64,000 nucleotides of DNA from Streptomyces sp. NBC_01335 (GTDB taxonomy: Bacteria > Actinomycetota > Actinomycetes > Streptomycetales > Streptomycetaceae). Where the stretch lies: NCBI RefSeq assembly GCF_035953295.1, contig NZ_CP108370.1, positions 4,555,001 through 4,619,000 of the forward strand. Direction: 5' to 3'. How positions within the stretch are numbered: the stretch's first letter is position 1; each line of letters opens with the position of its first letter. The position numbers and the translations under genes were made by a program. The notes below the pieces were generated by a model, which was not told the origin of the DNA, did no database searches, and saw nothing but the letters and a program-made list of their open reading frames with translations. Below, piece by piece: positions 16,644-25,037 of the stretch.

Positions 16644-17285
16644 ATGGATGCGGTGAAGAGCAAGCGGATGCCACGCGCCGTGCGTGAGCAGCAGATGATG
16701 GACGCGGCGGTGCAGATCTTCGGGCAGCGCGGCTACCGCGCGGCCTCGATGGACGAGATCGCGGAGCTCGCGGGCGTGTCGAAGCCGCTGGTCTACCTGT
16801 ACCTGAACTCCAAGGAGGAGCTCTTCACCGCGTGCATCCGCCGCGAGGCGAAGGCGCTGGTGGACGCGGTCCAGGCGGGGGTCGAGCCGGGGCTGCCCGC
16901 CGACCGGCAGCTCTGGGAGGGGCTGCGCGCCTTCTTCGTCCACACCGCGGAGAACCCGGACGGCTGGGCGGTGCTGCACCGCCAGGCGCGGACGCACGGG
17001 GAGCCGTTCGCCTCGGAGATCACCACCATGCGGGACGAGATCGTCGCGTTCGTGACCGGGCTCATCGGCGCCGCCGCCCGGGAGGCCCACCACGACCCCG
17101 CGCTGCCCGACCGGGACGTGGTCGGGCTCGCCCAGGCGCTGGTGGGGGCCGCCGAGGCGCTGGCGGGCTGGGCCAACGAGACCCCGGGCGTCTCGGCCCG
17201 GGAGGCGGCGGCGACGCTGATGAACTTCTCCTGGGCGGGTCTGGAGAACCTCATGAACGGGCGGCCCTGGCAGCCGCCGGTCTGA
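16644..17285 (+). CDS. TetR-family regulator of the fatty-acid module
   Basis: TetR regulator of 213 residues. The HTH lies at about residues 15-60 (MDAAVQIFGQRGYRAASMDEIAELAGVSKPLVYLYLNSKEELF) with a helical ligand-binding domain behind it. A palindrome sits immediately upstream, and the same palindrome recurs in the fabG/thiolase intergenic region. This makes the protein the likely acyl-CoA-responsive regulator of the neighbouring MaoC, FabG, thiolase and acyl-CoA ligase genes. The ligand and regulon are inferred, not shown. Confidence 0.9.
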   Translation: MDAVKSKRMPRAVREQQMMDAAVQIFGQRGYRAASMDEIAELAGVSKPLVYLYLNSKEELFTACIRREAKALVDAVQAGVEPGLPADRQLWEGLRAFFVHTAENPDGWAVLHRQARTHGEPFASEITTMRDEIVAFVTGLIGAAAREAHHDPALPDRDVVGLAQALVGAAEALAGWANETPGVSAREAAATLMNFSWAGLENLMNGRPWQPPV

Positions 17286-17433
17286 TCCGGTGGCTCAGGC
17301 CGCCCCCGTCCGATCCGGCAGCTCCGGCCGCCCTCCCGTCCGATCCGGCCGCCGTCGGTCCGAAGCGCGGGCTCTCGTGCGCGACCGCGTCCGCCGGCCT
17401 CCGTCGCCCGGGGCCGGCGGTGCGCGGCGGTGC

Positions 17434-17859
17434 TCAGGGGGCCTTGGGCGCGAGTCCGGCGGCGACCAGGGCCGCGTAGACCGCCTGTCCCAGCGCCTGT
17501 ACGGCGGACAGGGGGCGCACCATCACGGTGAACTCCTTGATCAGCCCGGCCTCGTCGAAGTGCAGCAGGTCGATGCCGTGGATCTGGGCGCCGTTCACGG
17601 TGGCGCGGAAGACCAGGATCTCCGAGGGGGCCTCCTCGCCGTCGGCGCTGGTCTCGGCGGCGCCCTCGTACTGGCCGACGTAGTGGAAGTCCTCGAAGAC
17701 CTGGAGCAGTACCCCGAGGAGGCCCAGCACCTGGGGCCTCCCGTCGAAGGGGGTGAACTTCACCGGGCTGTAGAGGCGGACGTCGTCGGTGAACAGGGCC
17801 TCGATGCCCGCGAGTTCACCCTTCTCCACGGCGGCGCGGAAGCGTTCGGCGGATTCCAT
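17434..17859 (-). CDS. NTF2/SnoaL-like protein
   Basis: Protein of 141 residues with an NTF2-like cone fold: an N-terminal helix (SAERFRAAVEKGELAGIEALFTDDVRLYSPVKFTPFDG), then strands ending IHGIDLLHFDEAGLIKEFTVMVRP. The family includes binding proteins and small isomerases or hydratases. Here it follows the MaoC hydratase on the same strand after 65 bp and may act on the same acyl substrates, but no catalytic residues can be assigned. The ATG has AGGAGG 8 bp upstream. Confidence 0.82.
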   Translation of the reverse strand: MESAERFRAAVEKGELAGIEALFTDDVRLYSPVKFTPFDGRPQVLGLLGVLLQVFEDFHYVGQYEGAAETSADGEEAPSEILVFRATVNGAQIHGIDLLHFDEAGLIKEFTVMVRPLSAVQALGQAVYAALVAAGLAPKAP

Positions 17860-17924
17860 GGCGCGTTCCTCCTGGTGTGCGTGCGAGACGGGGGTGTTGA
17901 GGGTGCGGGTCGTACCGTACGGGC

Positions 17925-18773
17925 TCACAGGTCCCGGGTCACCGTGCCGGTGAGGTGGACCCGTGCGCCGTCCGGGCCGCCGCGCAGCTCGAACGTCGTG
18001 CCCGAGCCGTCGGCCGCGTACGTCACCGTGCCCGGCAGCAGTACGGGGGCCCGGAACTCCGCCCGTACGGTGCGGATGTGGTCGGCGCCCTCCACCTCGG
18101 CGAGGCAGCGGGCGACGGTCCACATGCCGTGGGCGATGGCCCGGGGGAAGCCGAACAGGCGGGCGGTCAGCGGGTGGAGGTGGATCGGGTTGCGGTCGCC
18201 CGAGGCGGCCCCGTACCGCCGGCCCAGGTCGCCGGTGAGCCGCCACTCGGCGACGGCGGGCAGGCCGGAAGCGTCATGCGTGGCGGCGGCGGCTGCGGTC
18301 GGCGCGGCGGGGGCGGTCCGTACGGCGTGGCGGGCGAGGTACCCGCTGCGGGATTCCCACACCAGCTCGTCGCCCACCCGGGCCTCCGTCACCACGGTGG
18401 CCTCGGTCCCCCGGCGGTGCGGCGTCAACGCCTGTGCGTACACGGTGAGTCGAAGGGGTTCCGCGGGCTGTACGGGCCGGTGGGAGGTGATCTCGATCCA
18501 GGTGTGGACGAGCCCGAGCACCGGCAGCGGGAATGCCCGCGCCGTCATCAGCCGCATCGCGAGCGGGAACGCCAGCACGTGGGGATACGTCGGCGGGAGC
18601 GGCCCGTTGGGCGGGAAGTGGCAGATCGAGCGGTAGCGGGCGAGGAGTTCGGCCGGTGCGGGGATCGCGGGGCCGGTGACGCGGGTGTCCGGGAGCGCGG
18701 CTCCCGGGCGGCCGGGGTGCTTCAGCGGCGAGGTCAGCGCGCCGCGCAAAAGGGAGAGTCCGAGGCCGGGCAT
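17925..18773 (-). CDS. MaoC-family (R)-hydratase, HtdX-like
   Basis: Protein of 282 residues with a hot-dog fold. The C-terminal MaoC domain shows the hydratase 2 motif SGDRNPIHLHPLTARLFGFPRAIAHGMW with the Asp/His pair, and the N-terminal half is a degenerate hot-dog. Length, domain plan and position directly after a two-domain FabG match mycobacterial HtdX (Rv0241c) next to FabG4. It should hydrate or dehydrate enoyl/3-hydroxyacyl-CoA or -ACP. It is 4 bp downstream of fabG, so the two are co-transcribed. Confidence 0.88.
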   Translation of the reverse strand: MPGLGLSLLRGALTSPLKHPGRPGAALPDTRVTGPAIPAPAELLARYRSICHFPPNGPLPPTYPHVLAFPLAMRLMTARAFPLPVLGLVHTWIEITSHRPVQPAEPLRLTVYAQALTPHRRGTEATVVTEARVGDELVWESRSGYLARHAVRTAPAAPTAAAAATHDASGLPAVAEWRLTGDLGRRYGAASGDRNPIHLHPLTARLFGFPRAIAHGMWTVARCLAEVEGADHIRTVRAEFRAPVLLPGTVTYAADGSGTTFELRGGPDGARVHLTGTVTRDL

Positions 18774-18777
18774 CGGC

Positions 18778-20097
18778 TCACGCTCCCAGCAGGCTCTGGC
18801 CGCAGACGCGTACCACCTGGCCGTTGACGGCGGTGGAGGCGGGCTGCGCGAACCATGCGGTGGTCTCGGCCACGTCCACCGGAAGTCCGCCCTGGGAAAG
18901 GGAGTTCATGCGGCGGCCCGCCTCGCGGATGAAGAGCGGCACGGCGGCGGTCATCTTCGTCTCGATGAAGCCGGGGGCGACGGCGTTGACCGTGACCCCG
19001 TGGTCGGCGGCGGCGCGCGGGGCGAGCGAGCGGACCAGGCCGATGATGCCGGCCTTGCTCGCAGCGTAGTTGGTCTGCCCGTTGTTCCCGGCGATGCCCG
19101 CGATGGAGGCGGTGGCGACGATCCGGCCGCCCCGGTTGAGGGTGCCCGCCTTGAGGAGCGCGTCCGTGGTCCGCAGCACCGAGTCGAGGTTGACGTCGAT
19201 CACGGAGGCCCAGCGGTCGGCCGCCATGTTGGCGAGCCGGCGGTCGCGGGTGATGCCCGCGTTGTGCACGAGGACGTCGAGTCCGTCCGGGACCGCCGCC
19301 GCGATCCGCTCGGCGGCGTCCGGCGCGGTGATGTCCAGCGGCAGCGCGGTGGCGCCGAGCCGGTCCGCCGTGCGCACCAAATCGGCCTCGGCCTGGGGGA
19401 CGTCGAGGCAGATCACCCGGGCGCCGTCGCGCGCCAGCACCGAGGCCACCGCCTCGCCGATGCCCCGGGCGGAGCCGGTGACCAGCGCGGTGCGGCCGGT
19501 CAGCGGGGCGAACCAGTCGGCGACCGGGTCGGGGGCCGCGCCGGAGACCTCGACGACCTGGCCGCTGACGTACGCGGACCGGGGCGAGAGGAGGAAGCGC
19601 AGGGTGGACTCGGCGGACGCGGCGGAGCCCGGCACGACCCGTACCAGCTGCACGGTGGCGCCCCGGCCGATCTCCTTGCCCAGCGAGCGGACGAACCCCT
19701 CCAACGCCTGCTGGGCGGCTGCCTGGTGGTGGTCCTCGGGGGACGGGACCGTGCCGAGGACGACGATCCGGCCGCTGCGGGCGACCGAGCGGACGACGGG
19801 GTGCAGGACCGCGTGGAGGCCGGCGAGCCCCGCCGCGGAGGTGATGCCCGTCGCGTCCACGACGATCCCGGCGGGCCGGTCCGCCCGCTCCACCACCGGC
19901 AGCCCGAGGCGGGCGAGCACCTCGCCGACCTCGCCCGGTACGGCCGGGTCGCCCGCCGTGAGGTGCAGCAACGGCCCGTCGAGCGTGGGCGTCTCCAGGG
20001 ACCAGCGGCGCAGCGGCGTGGGCTGGGGGAGGCCCAGGCGCCGGGTGAGGAAGCGGCCGGGGGCTGTGCCGGTCAGGTGCAGATAGCGGTCGGCCAT
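18778..20097 (-). CDS. fabG4: Two-domain high-molecular-weight 3-oxoacyl reductase (FabG4-like)
   Basis: SDR of 439 residues, far longer than a usual FabG (about 245). The N-terminal 190 residues form a degenerate Rossmann-like domain. The C-terminal half is a complete FabG, with GSARGIGEAVASVLARDG for NADH/NADPH binding, NAG at HNAGITRD and the catalytic Ser, Tyr and Lys in ASIAGIAGNNGQTNYAASKAG. This matches the mycobacterial FabG4 type, which prefers CoA substrates and NADH. It is divergent from the thiolase, with shared operators between them. Confidence 0.92.
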   Translation of the reverse strand: MADRYLHLTGTAPGRFLTRRLGLPQPTPLRRWSLETPTLDGPLLHLTAGDPAVPGEVGEVLARLGLPVVERADRPAGIVVDATGITSAAGLAGLHAVLHPVVRSVARSGRIVVLGTVPSPEDHHQAAAQQALEGFVRSLGKEIGRGATVQLVRVVPGSAASAESTLRFLLSPRSAYVSGQVVEVSGAAPDPVADWFAPLTGRTALVTGSARGIGEAVASVLARDGARVICLDVPQAEADLVRTADRLGATALPLDITAPDAAERIAAAVPDGLDVLVHNAGITRDRRLANMAADRWASVIDVNLDSVLRTTDALLKAGTLNRGGRIVATASIAGIAGNNGQTNYAASKAGIIGLVRSLAPRAAADHGVTVNAVAPGFIETKMTAAVPLFIREAGRRMNSLSQGGLPVDVAETTAWFAQPASTAVNGQVVRVCGQSLLGA

Positions 20098-20125
20098 TGT
20101 CCAGACTCCCTGCTCGGTCGTAGAT

Positions 20126-20155
20126 TTACTCCGGAGTAAGGTTACTCAAGAGTCA
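20126..20155. promoter_or_regulatory. Tandem TTACTC-N2-GAGTAA operators between fabG and the thiolase
   Basis: Perfect 14-bp palindrome TTACTCCGGAGTAA at 20126-20139 and an imperfect copy TTACTCAAGAGTCA at 20142-20155, 16 bp apart start-to-start. They lie in the 157-bp divergent region. The same motif stands before the local tetR (16601), and the same 16-bp pair geometry recurs at 49430. Confidence 0.8.
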
Positions 20156-20254
20156 GGAGCTGGTCGAGATGAACCGCACGCGGACACGACCCGGGGCGAC
20201 AGCACTGCTCGGGGCGATCGCAGGGGCCGCGACGGCCGGGACGAGAGGGCCGCG

Positions 20255-21517
20255 ATGATTCCGCTCCCGCAGCCGCGCCGGGTCGCCGTCCTCGGCGGCA
20301 GCCGCATTCCCTTCGCCCGCTCCGACGGCCCCTATGCCCAGGCGTCCAACCAGCTGATGCTGACCGCCGCGCTCGACGGGCTCGTCGAGCGGTTCGGCCT
20401 GGCCGGGCAGCAGGTGGGGGAGTTCGCCGCCGGTGCCGTGCTCAAGCACAGCCGCGACTTCAACCTGGCCCGCGAGACGGTGCTCGGCTCCCGGCTGGAC
20501 CCCCGCACCCCGGCGTACGACGTCCAGCAGGCGTGCGGCACCGGCCTCCAGGCCGTCATCGGCGTCGCCAACAAGATCACCCTCGGCGCGATCGACTCGG
20601 GCATCGCGGGCGGCGCGGACACCACGAGCGACGCGCCCCTCGGTGTCAACGACGAGCTCCGCCGCATCCTGCTGAACGCCCGCCGCGCCAAGGGCAACGC
20701 CGCCCGCCTCAAGGCGCTCGCGGCGGTCCGCCCCCGCCACCTCGTCCCCGACATCCCGCGCAACGCCGAACCGCGCACCGGGCTTTCGATGGGCGAGCAC
20801 GCGGCGATCACCGCCCGCCGCTGGGGCGTCACGCGCGAGGACCAGGACCTGCTGGCCGCGACCAGCCACCAGCGGCTGGCCGCCGCCTACGACCGGGGAT
20901 TCCTGGACGACCTCGTCGTCCCCCACCTCGGCCTGGAGCGGGACCAGAACCTGCGGCCCGGCTCCACCGTCGAGAAACTCGCCACGCTCAAACCGGTGTT
21001 CGGCGCGGACCACCCCGACGCGACGATGACCGCCGGGAACTCCACCCCGCTCACCGACGGCGCCGCGACCGTGCTGCTGGCGAGCGAGGAGTGGGCGCGG
21101 GAGCGCGGCCTCGCACCGCTGGCGTACCTCACGCTGTACGAGAGCGCCGCCGTGGACTACGTGAACGGCGAGGACGGCCTGCTGATGGCCCCGGCGTACG
21201 CCGTGCCCCGGCTGCTGGAACGGGCGGGGCTCACCTTCGCGGACTTCGACCTGTTCGAGGTGCACGAGGCGTTCGCCTCACAGGTGCTCGCCACGCTCGC
21301 CGCCTGGCGCAAGCAGGGCCTCGGCCCCGTCGACCGGGACAAGCTCAACGTGGCCGGCTCCTCGCTCGCCACCGGCCACCCGTTCGCGGCGACCGGCGCC
21401 CGGATCGTCGCCACCCTCGCCAAGCTGCTCGCGGAACGCGAGGGGCCGGGGCGCGGGCTCGTCTCGATCTGCGCGGCCGGTGGTCTGGGGGTGACCGCGA
21501 TCCTCGAACGGCCGTGA
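20255..21517 (+). CDS. Acetyl-CoA C-acetyltransferase (thiolase), FadA2-like
   Basis: Thiolase of 420 residues. The nucleophilic Cys lies in DVQQACGTGLQAV, the catalytic His in FEVHEAFASQ, and the C-terminal elements are GHPFAATGARI and SICAAGGLGV. It fits FadA2-type enzymes, which are paired in mycobacteria with a FabG4/HtdX unit as here. It should cleave or form 3-ketoacyl-CoA. It is divergent from fabG, with the acyl-CoA ligase 58 bp downstream. Confidence 0.92.
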   Translation: MIPLPQPRRVAVLGGSRIPFARSDGPYAQASNQLMLTAALDGLVERFGLAGQQVGEFAAGAVLKHSRDFNLARETVLGSRLDPRTPAYDVQQACGTGLQAVIGVANKITLGAIDSGIAGGADTTSDAPLGVNDELRRILLNARRAKGNAARLKALAAVRPRHLVPDIPRNAEPRTGLSMGEHAAITARRWGVTREDQDLLAATSHQRLAAAYDRGFLDDLVVPHLGLERDQNLRPGSTVEKLATLKPVFGADHPDATMTAGNSTPLTDGAATVLLASEEWARERGLAPLAYLTLYESAAVDYVNGEDGLLMAPAYAVPRLLERAGLTFADFDLFEVHEAFASQVLATLAAWRKQGLGPVDRDKLNVAGSSLATGHPFAATGARIVATLAKLLAEREGPGRGLVSICAAGGLGVTAILERP

Positions 21518-21575
21518 GACGAAGCCCGTTCGCCGCCGCACCCGACCTGCCACCGCCCCCTCCGAGGAGCCGCAC

Positions 21576-23513
21576 GTGTCCACGCCCCCCGCCCCGCCCG
21601 CATCCCCGGCCGACGGCACCGCGTCCGCCGCCGCACCGCCCGTCCTGGTTCCCCCGCTGCTCCTGCGCGGCGCGGACGGCCGGGTGCGGGAGGTCTCCGT
21701 ACCCGCGTTCGCGCCGCCCGTACGGCACGGCTCGCTCGCCGAGATCCCCTTCGACAACGCGCGCGAGGCGCCCTCGGACGCCGTCCTCAGCCGCAAGCAG
21801 GAGGACGGCAGCTGGCGGGACGTGACCGCCCTCGCGTTCGCCGACGAGGTACGCGCCGTCGCCAAGGGCCTGATCGCGGAGGGGTTCCAGCCCGGCGCCC
21901 GCATCGCGATCATGGCCCGTACGACGTACGAGTGGACGCTGCTCGACTTCGCCGCCTGGGCCGCCGGGCTCGTCACCGTCCCGATCTACCCGACGTCCTC
22001 GGCGTACCAGGTGCGGTGGATCCTCCAGGACTCCGGCGCGCAGGCCTGCGCGGTCGAGACGAAGGAGCAGGCGCGGATCGTCAGCCAGGAGCGCCGGGAA
22101 CTCGCCGGCCTGGCCCACCTGTGGCAGTTCGACACCGGGGCGCTCGCCCGGCTCAGGACGGCCGGCCGGCACGTGCCCGACGCGGCGGTGGACGAGCGCC
22201 GCGCCCTGCTGGGCCCGGACCACGCCGCCACCCTCATCTACACCTCGGGCACCACCGGCCGCCCCAAGGGCTGCGTCCTCACCCACGGCAACTTCTTCGC
22301 CGAGGTCGACAACGCCATCGAACTGCTCCACCCGGTCTTCAAGTCGGTCTCCAAGTACCCGGCCTCCACCCTGCTGTTCCTGCCGCTCAGCCACGTCTTC
22401 GGCCGGATGGTCGCGATCGGCTGCCTGCGCGCCCGGGTCCGCCTCGGGCACGCCCCCTCCATCCGCACCGAGGACCTGCTGGAGGACCTGGCCGGGTTCC
22501 AGCCGTCGTTCCTGCTGGCGATCCCGTACGTCCTGGAGAAGGTCTTCAACACCGGGCGCGCCACCGCCGAGAAGATGGGCCGTGCCTCCTCCTTCGACCG
22601 GGCGGCCCGCATCGCCCAGCGGTACGGCCGGGCCGTCGAGGCCGCCGAACACGGCACGGGCCCCGGTCCCGGTACCGCCCTGAAGCTGGCCCGCAAGCTC
22701 TACGACCCGCTGGTGTACCGCCGCATCCGCGCGGCCCTCGGCGGCCACGTCCGGTACGTCATCTGCGGCGGCTCCCCGCTGGGCGGCCGGCTCGCCTCCT
22801 TCTACGCGGGCGCCGGCATCGAGATCTTCGAGGGGTACGGCCTCACCGAGACCACCGCCGCCCACACCGTGACCCCACCGCTCAAACCCCGCCTGGGCAC
22901 CGTCGGCTGGCCGCTGCCCGGGACCTCGGTACGGATCGCGGACGACGGCGAGGTACTGCTCCGGGGCGGCCAGGTCTTCCACGGCTACTGGGACGCGAGC
23001 ACCGGCACGTCCGTACCGGTACTGCACGACGGCTGGTTCGCCACCGGCGACCTCGGCGCCCTCGACGACGACGGCTACCTCACCATCACCGGCCGCAAGA
23101 AGGACATCATCATCACCTCGGGCGGGAAGAACGTCATCCCGGCCCCGCTGGAGGACTGGCTGCGCGCCCACCCGCTGGTCGGCCAGTGCATGGTCGTCGG
23201 CGACAACCGCTCCTTCATCACCGCGCTGATCACCCTGGAGGAGGACGGTCTCGCGCACTGGCGGCAGATGAAGAAGAAGCAGGGCGTCCCGCTCCGCGAA
23301 CTGGTCGACGACCCGGAGCTCCGCGACACGATCCAGCACGCGGTGGACGAGGCCAACGGGCTCGTCTCGCGCGCCGAGTCGATCCGCAAGTTCACCGTGC
23401 TGCCCGTCGACTTCACCGAGGCGAGCGGCCACCTCACGCCCTCGCTGAAGCTCAAACGGGACGTGGTGGCACGGGACTTCGCGGCGGAGATCGAGGCGCT
23501 GTACCGGAAGTGA
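21576..23513 (+). CDS. Long-chain fatty acid-CoA ligase (AMP-forming)
   Basis: ANL-superfamily ligase of 645 residues, similar in length and pattern to FadD15-type long-chain acyl-CoA synthetases. Motifs: P-loop YTSGTTGRPKGCVLTHGN, GYGLTETTAAHT, WFATGDLG and the hinge/lysine region GRKKDIIITSGGKNVIP. It activates fatty acids to acyl-CoA and so feeds the thiolase, reductase and hydratase encoded beside it. It starts with GTG 21576 behind a GAGGAG RBS. Confidence 0.93.
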   Translation: MSTPPAPPASPADGTASAAAPPVLVPPLLLRGADGRVREVSVPAFAPPVRHGSLAEIPFDNAREAPSDAVLSRKQEDGSWRDVTALAFADEVRAVAKGLIAEGFQPGARIAIMARTTYEWTLLDFAAWAAGLVTVPIYPTSSAYQVRWILQDSGAQACAVETKEQARIVSQERRELAGLAHLWQFDTGALARLRTAGRHVPDAAVDERRALLGPDHAATLIYTSGTTGRPKGCVLTHGNFFAEVDNAIELLHPVFKSVSKYPASTLLFLPLSHVFGRMVAIGCLRARVRLGHAPSIRTEDLLEDLAGFQPSFLLAIPYVLEKVFNTGRATAEKMGRASSFDRAARIAQRYGRAVEAAEHGTGPGPGTALKLARKLYDPLVYRRIRAALGGHVRYVICGGSPLGGRLASFYAGAGIEIFEGYGLTETTAAHTVTPPLKPRLGTVGWPLPGTSVRIADDGEVLLRGGQVFHGYWDASTGTSVPVLHDGWFATGDLGALDDDGYLTITGRKKDIIITSGGKNVIPAPLEDWLRAHPLVGQCMVVGDNRSFITALITLEEDGLAHWRQMKKKQGVPLRELVDDPELRDTIQHAVDEANGLVSRAESIRKFTVLPVDFTEASGHLTPSLKLKRDVVARDFAAEIEALYRK

Positions 23514-23547
23514 GGCGCGGGCGGCTGACCGAGGCGTGCCGCCCCGG

Positions 23548-23742
23548 TCAGCCGAGCCGGACCGGTCCGAGCAGCTCGGCCGTGGACCGGTCACGGGCCC
23601 GGCGGGCGGTCCGGAGCGCGGCGGCCCCGCAGGCCGCGGTCGCCAGGAGCAGGACCAGCGGGGCGACGAACGCACAGAGCGCCGTCAGCAGCCCCCACAG
23701 GATCGCCGCCGGCCACTTCTCCCCACCGCCCCTGGCTCTCAT
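23548..23742 (-). CDS. Small hypothetical membrane protein
   Basis: From ATG 23742 the product is 64 residues: a short basic N-terminus, then one long or two short hydrophobic spans (AILWGLLTALCAFVAPLVLLLATAACGAAAL) and an Arg-rich tail. I recognise no family. Coding status rests on this hydrophobic-plus-basic layout and an RBS-like GGGAG about 11 bp upstream, so it is tentative. Confidence 0.5.
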   Translation of the reverse strand: MRARGGGEKWPAAILWGLLTALCAFVAPLVLLLATAACGAAALRTARRARDRSTAELLGPVRLG

Positions 23743-23779
23743 GGCGCTGAACTTACTCCCTCGCAGGTCAGGGCCCCTG

Positions 23780-23849
23780 GGCGGTGTCCGGTGGATCATG
23801 GCCGAGATCGCGCCGCGCCCTGGCCGACCGTGATCCACCGGACACCGCC
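23780..23849. terminator. Long inverted repeat after the TPR/Sel1 gene
   Basis: Perfect 19-bp arms (23780-23798 and 23831-23849) around a 32-nt loop. The right arm touches the stop codon of the minus-strand gene that ends here, so it is a likely terminator for that gene. Confidence 0.75.
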
Positions 23850-24295
23850 TACAGCGGGTTGTCGCCCTTCATGTTGAGGGCATGGCCCTGGCGGAAGAAG
23901 CGCTTGGCGGCGAAGTGCCCGTGCTCGGCCGCCATCCGGAACCACGGCTCCGACGCCGCCAGCCCGTCGCGTGCCTCCACCAGGCGCCCCATCTCCCACA
24001 TCGACTCGGGGTCCTTCCGCTCCACCCCCAGCCGGAAGAGGCGCTCGGCCTCGTCCAGGTCTCCCCGGATCTTCGCGAGCAGCGCGATCGAGCGCAGGGC
24101 CCGCAGGTCGCCGCCCTCGGCGGCGGCGGCCAGCTTCTCCGGGGTGCCGTACTTCCGGTGCAGGTGCCAGGCGCGGAGCGCCAGCAGCAGACCGAGCAGC
24201 CAGGCCACCCAACTCACGTCGAAGAGCGTGTCGTTGTCGGTCGCCATCCCGATCACGCTCAGGACCGCCGCCACGACGAACAGCAGGAATGCCAT
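23849..24295 (-). CDS. Membrane-anchored TPR/Sel1-like repeat protein
   Basis: Protein of 148 residues with two N-terminal membrane spans (AFLLFVVAAVLSVIGMA and VSWVAWLLGLLLALRAWHL). About two and a half Sel1/TPR-like helical repeats follow (DLRALRSIALLAKIRGDLDEAERLFRLG, DPESMWEMGRLVEARDGLAASEPWFRMAAEHG). Such repeats bind partner proteins; none can be named. Confidence 0.78.
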   Translation of the reverse strand: MAFLLFVVAAVLSVIGMATDNDTLFDVSWVAWLLGLLLALRAWHLHRKYGTPEKLAAAAEGGDLRALRSIALLAKIRGDLDEAERLFRLGVERKDPESMWEMGRLVEARDGLAASEPWFRMAAEHGHFAAKRFFRQGHALNMKGDNPL

Positions 24296-24579
24296 GCGTA
24301 CCCCCCCGGGTCACGTACTGCCCATCGGCACTCTTCCCGGCGGGCGGCCCCGCAACCCCGGTAGGCGGGAATGGTCGGACACGGCCCGGCGCGCGGCCGC
24401 CGTGGTGATCGCTCCGGGGACCGCCGTCCTCGGACCGTACTCCGTGCAGAACAATGCGTACAGAACAAAGCGTTGCCCCGTACCGCCGGCCCCGAGCGGC
24501 GCGGGCCCGCCCGCTCCGACCGACGGCCCGCCCCGGTGGGAACGCCCACGACCGGATGGGGCCCTACCGGAGGACTGCC

Positions 24580-24963
24580 ATGAGTGACCCCAGCCCCCTT
24601 GTCGTCGTTTCCGGCGCCCTGTGGGTCGCGGCCGCCGGCGCGTCAGTGATCATTGCGACCGTGCGGTCCTTCCGGATCAGGCGCCGGTCCGCTGCGAACA
24701 AAGCAGGCACACGCGCGCCTTGGGCCCCCTTCGGGCCGGAGTGCGCCTGGCCGCTGGTCGCGGCGGCCGTCGGGTACGCCGTCGAGGCGGTGATCGTGCG
24801 GCGCCTCAGCCTGGGTGACGCCTCGCAGAGCATCTGGTGGCCCGCGTTCGCCGCGTCGGCGCTCACGTACGTGGCCCAGCGGCGCCTGCGTGGGCCGGCG
24901 AAGGGTTTTCCCGCGCTGTTCGCGGCCGTCGGCGCCGTGCTCTTCGGGCCGGTGTTCGGCTGA
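24580..24963 (+). CDS. Hypothetical membrane protein
   Basis: From ATG 24580, with CCGGAGG 6 bp upstream, the product is 127 residues with about four hydrophobic segments (PLVVVSGALWVAAAGASVIIATV near the N-terminus, GFPALFAAVGAVLFGPVFG at the C-terminus). I recognise no family. The frame is open further upstream, but that extension is Pro/Arg-rich and implausible. Confidence 0.6.
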   Translation: MSDPSPLVVVSGALWVAAAGASVIIATVRSFRIRRRSAANKAGTRAPWAPFGPECAWPLVAAAVGYAVEAVIVRRLSLGDASQSIWWPAFAASALTYVAQRRLRGPAKGFPALFAAVGAVLFGPVFG

Positions 24964-25037
24964 GGCGCGGGCGGGCGCGGAGGCGGTGGTGCGTCAGTGG
25001 CCCGGTGCCGGACCGCCGTCCCGATCGGCCGCCCCGC

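Noticed and set aside
20169..20258. A 29-codon ORF overlapping the thiolase ATG (ATGA)
   Set aside because: It could couple translation, but the RBS is weak, the peptide has no recognisable feature, and it lies where operators sit.
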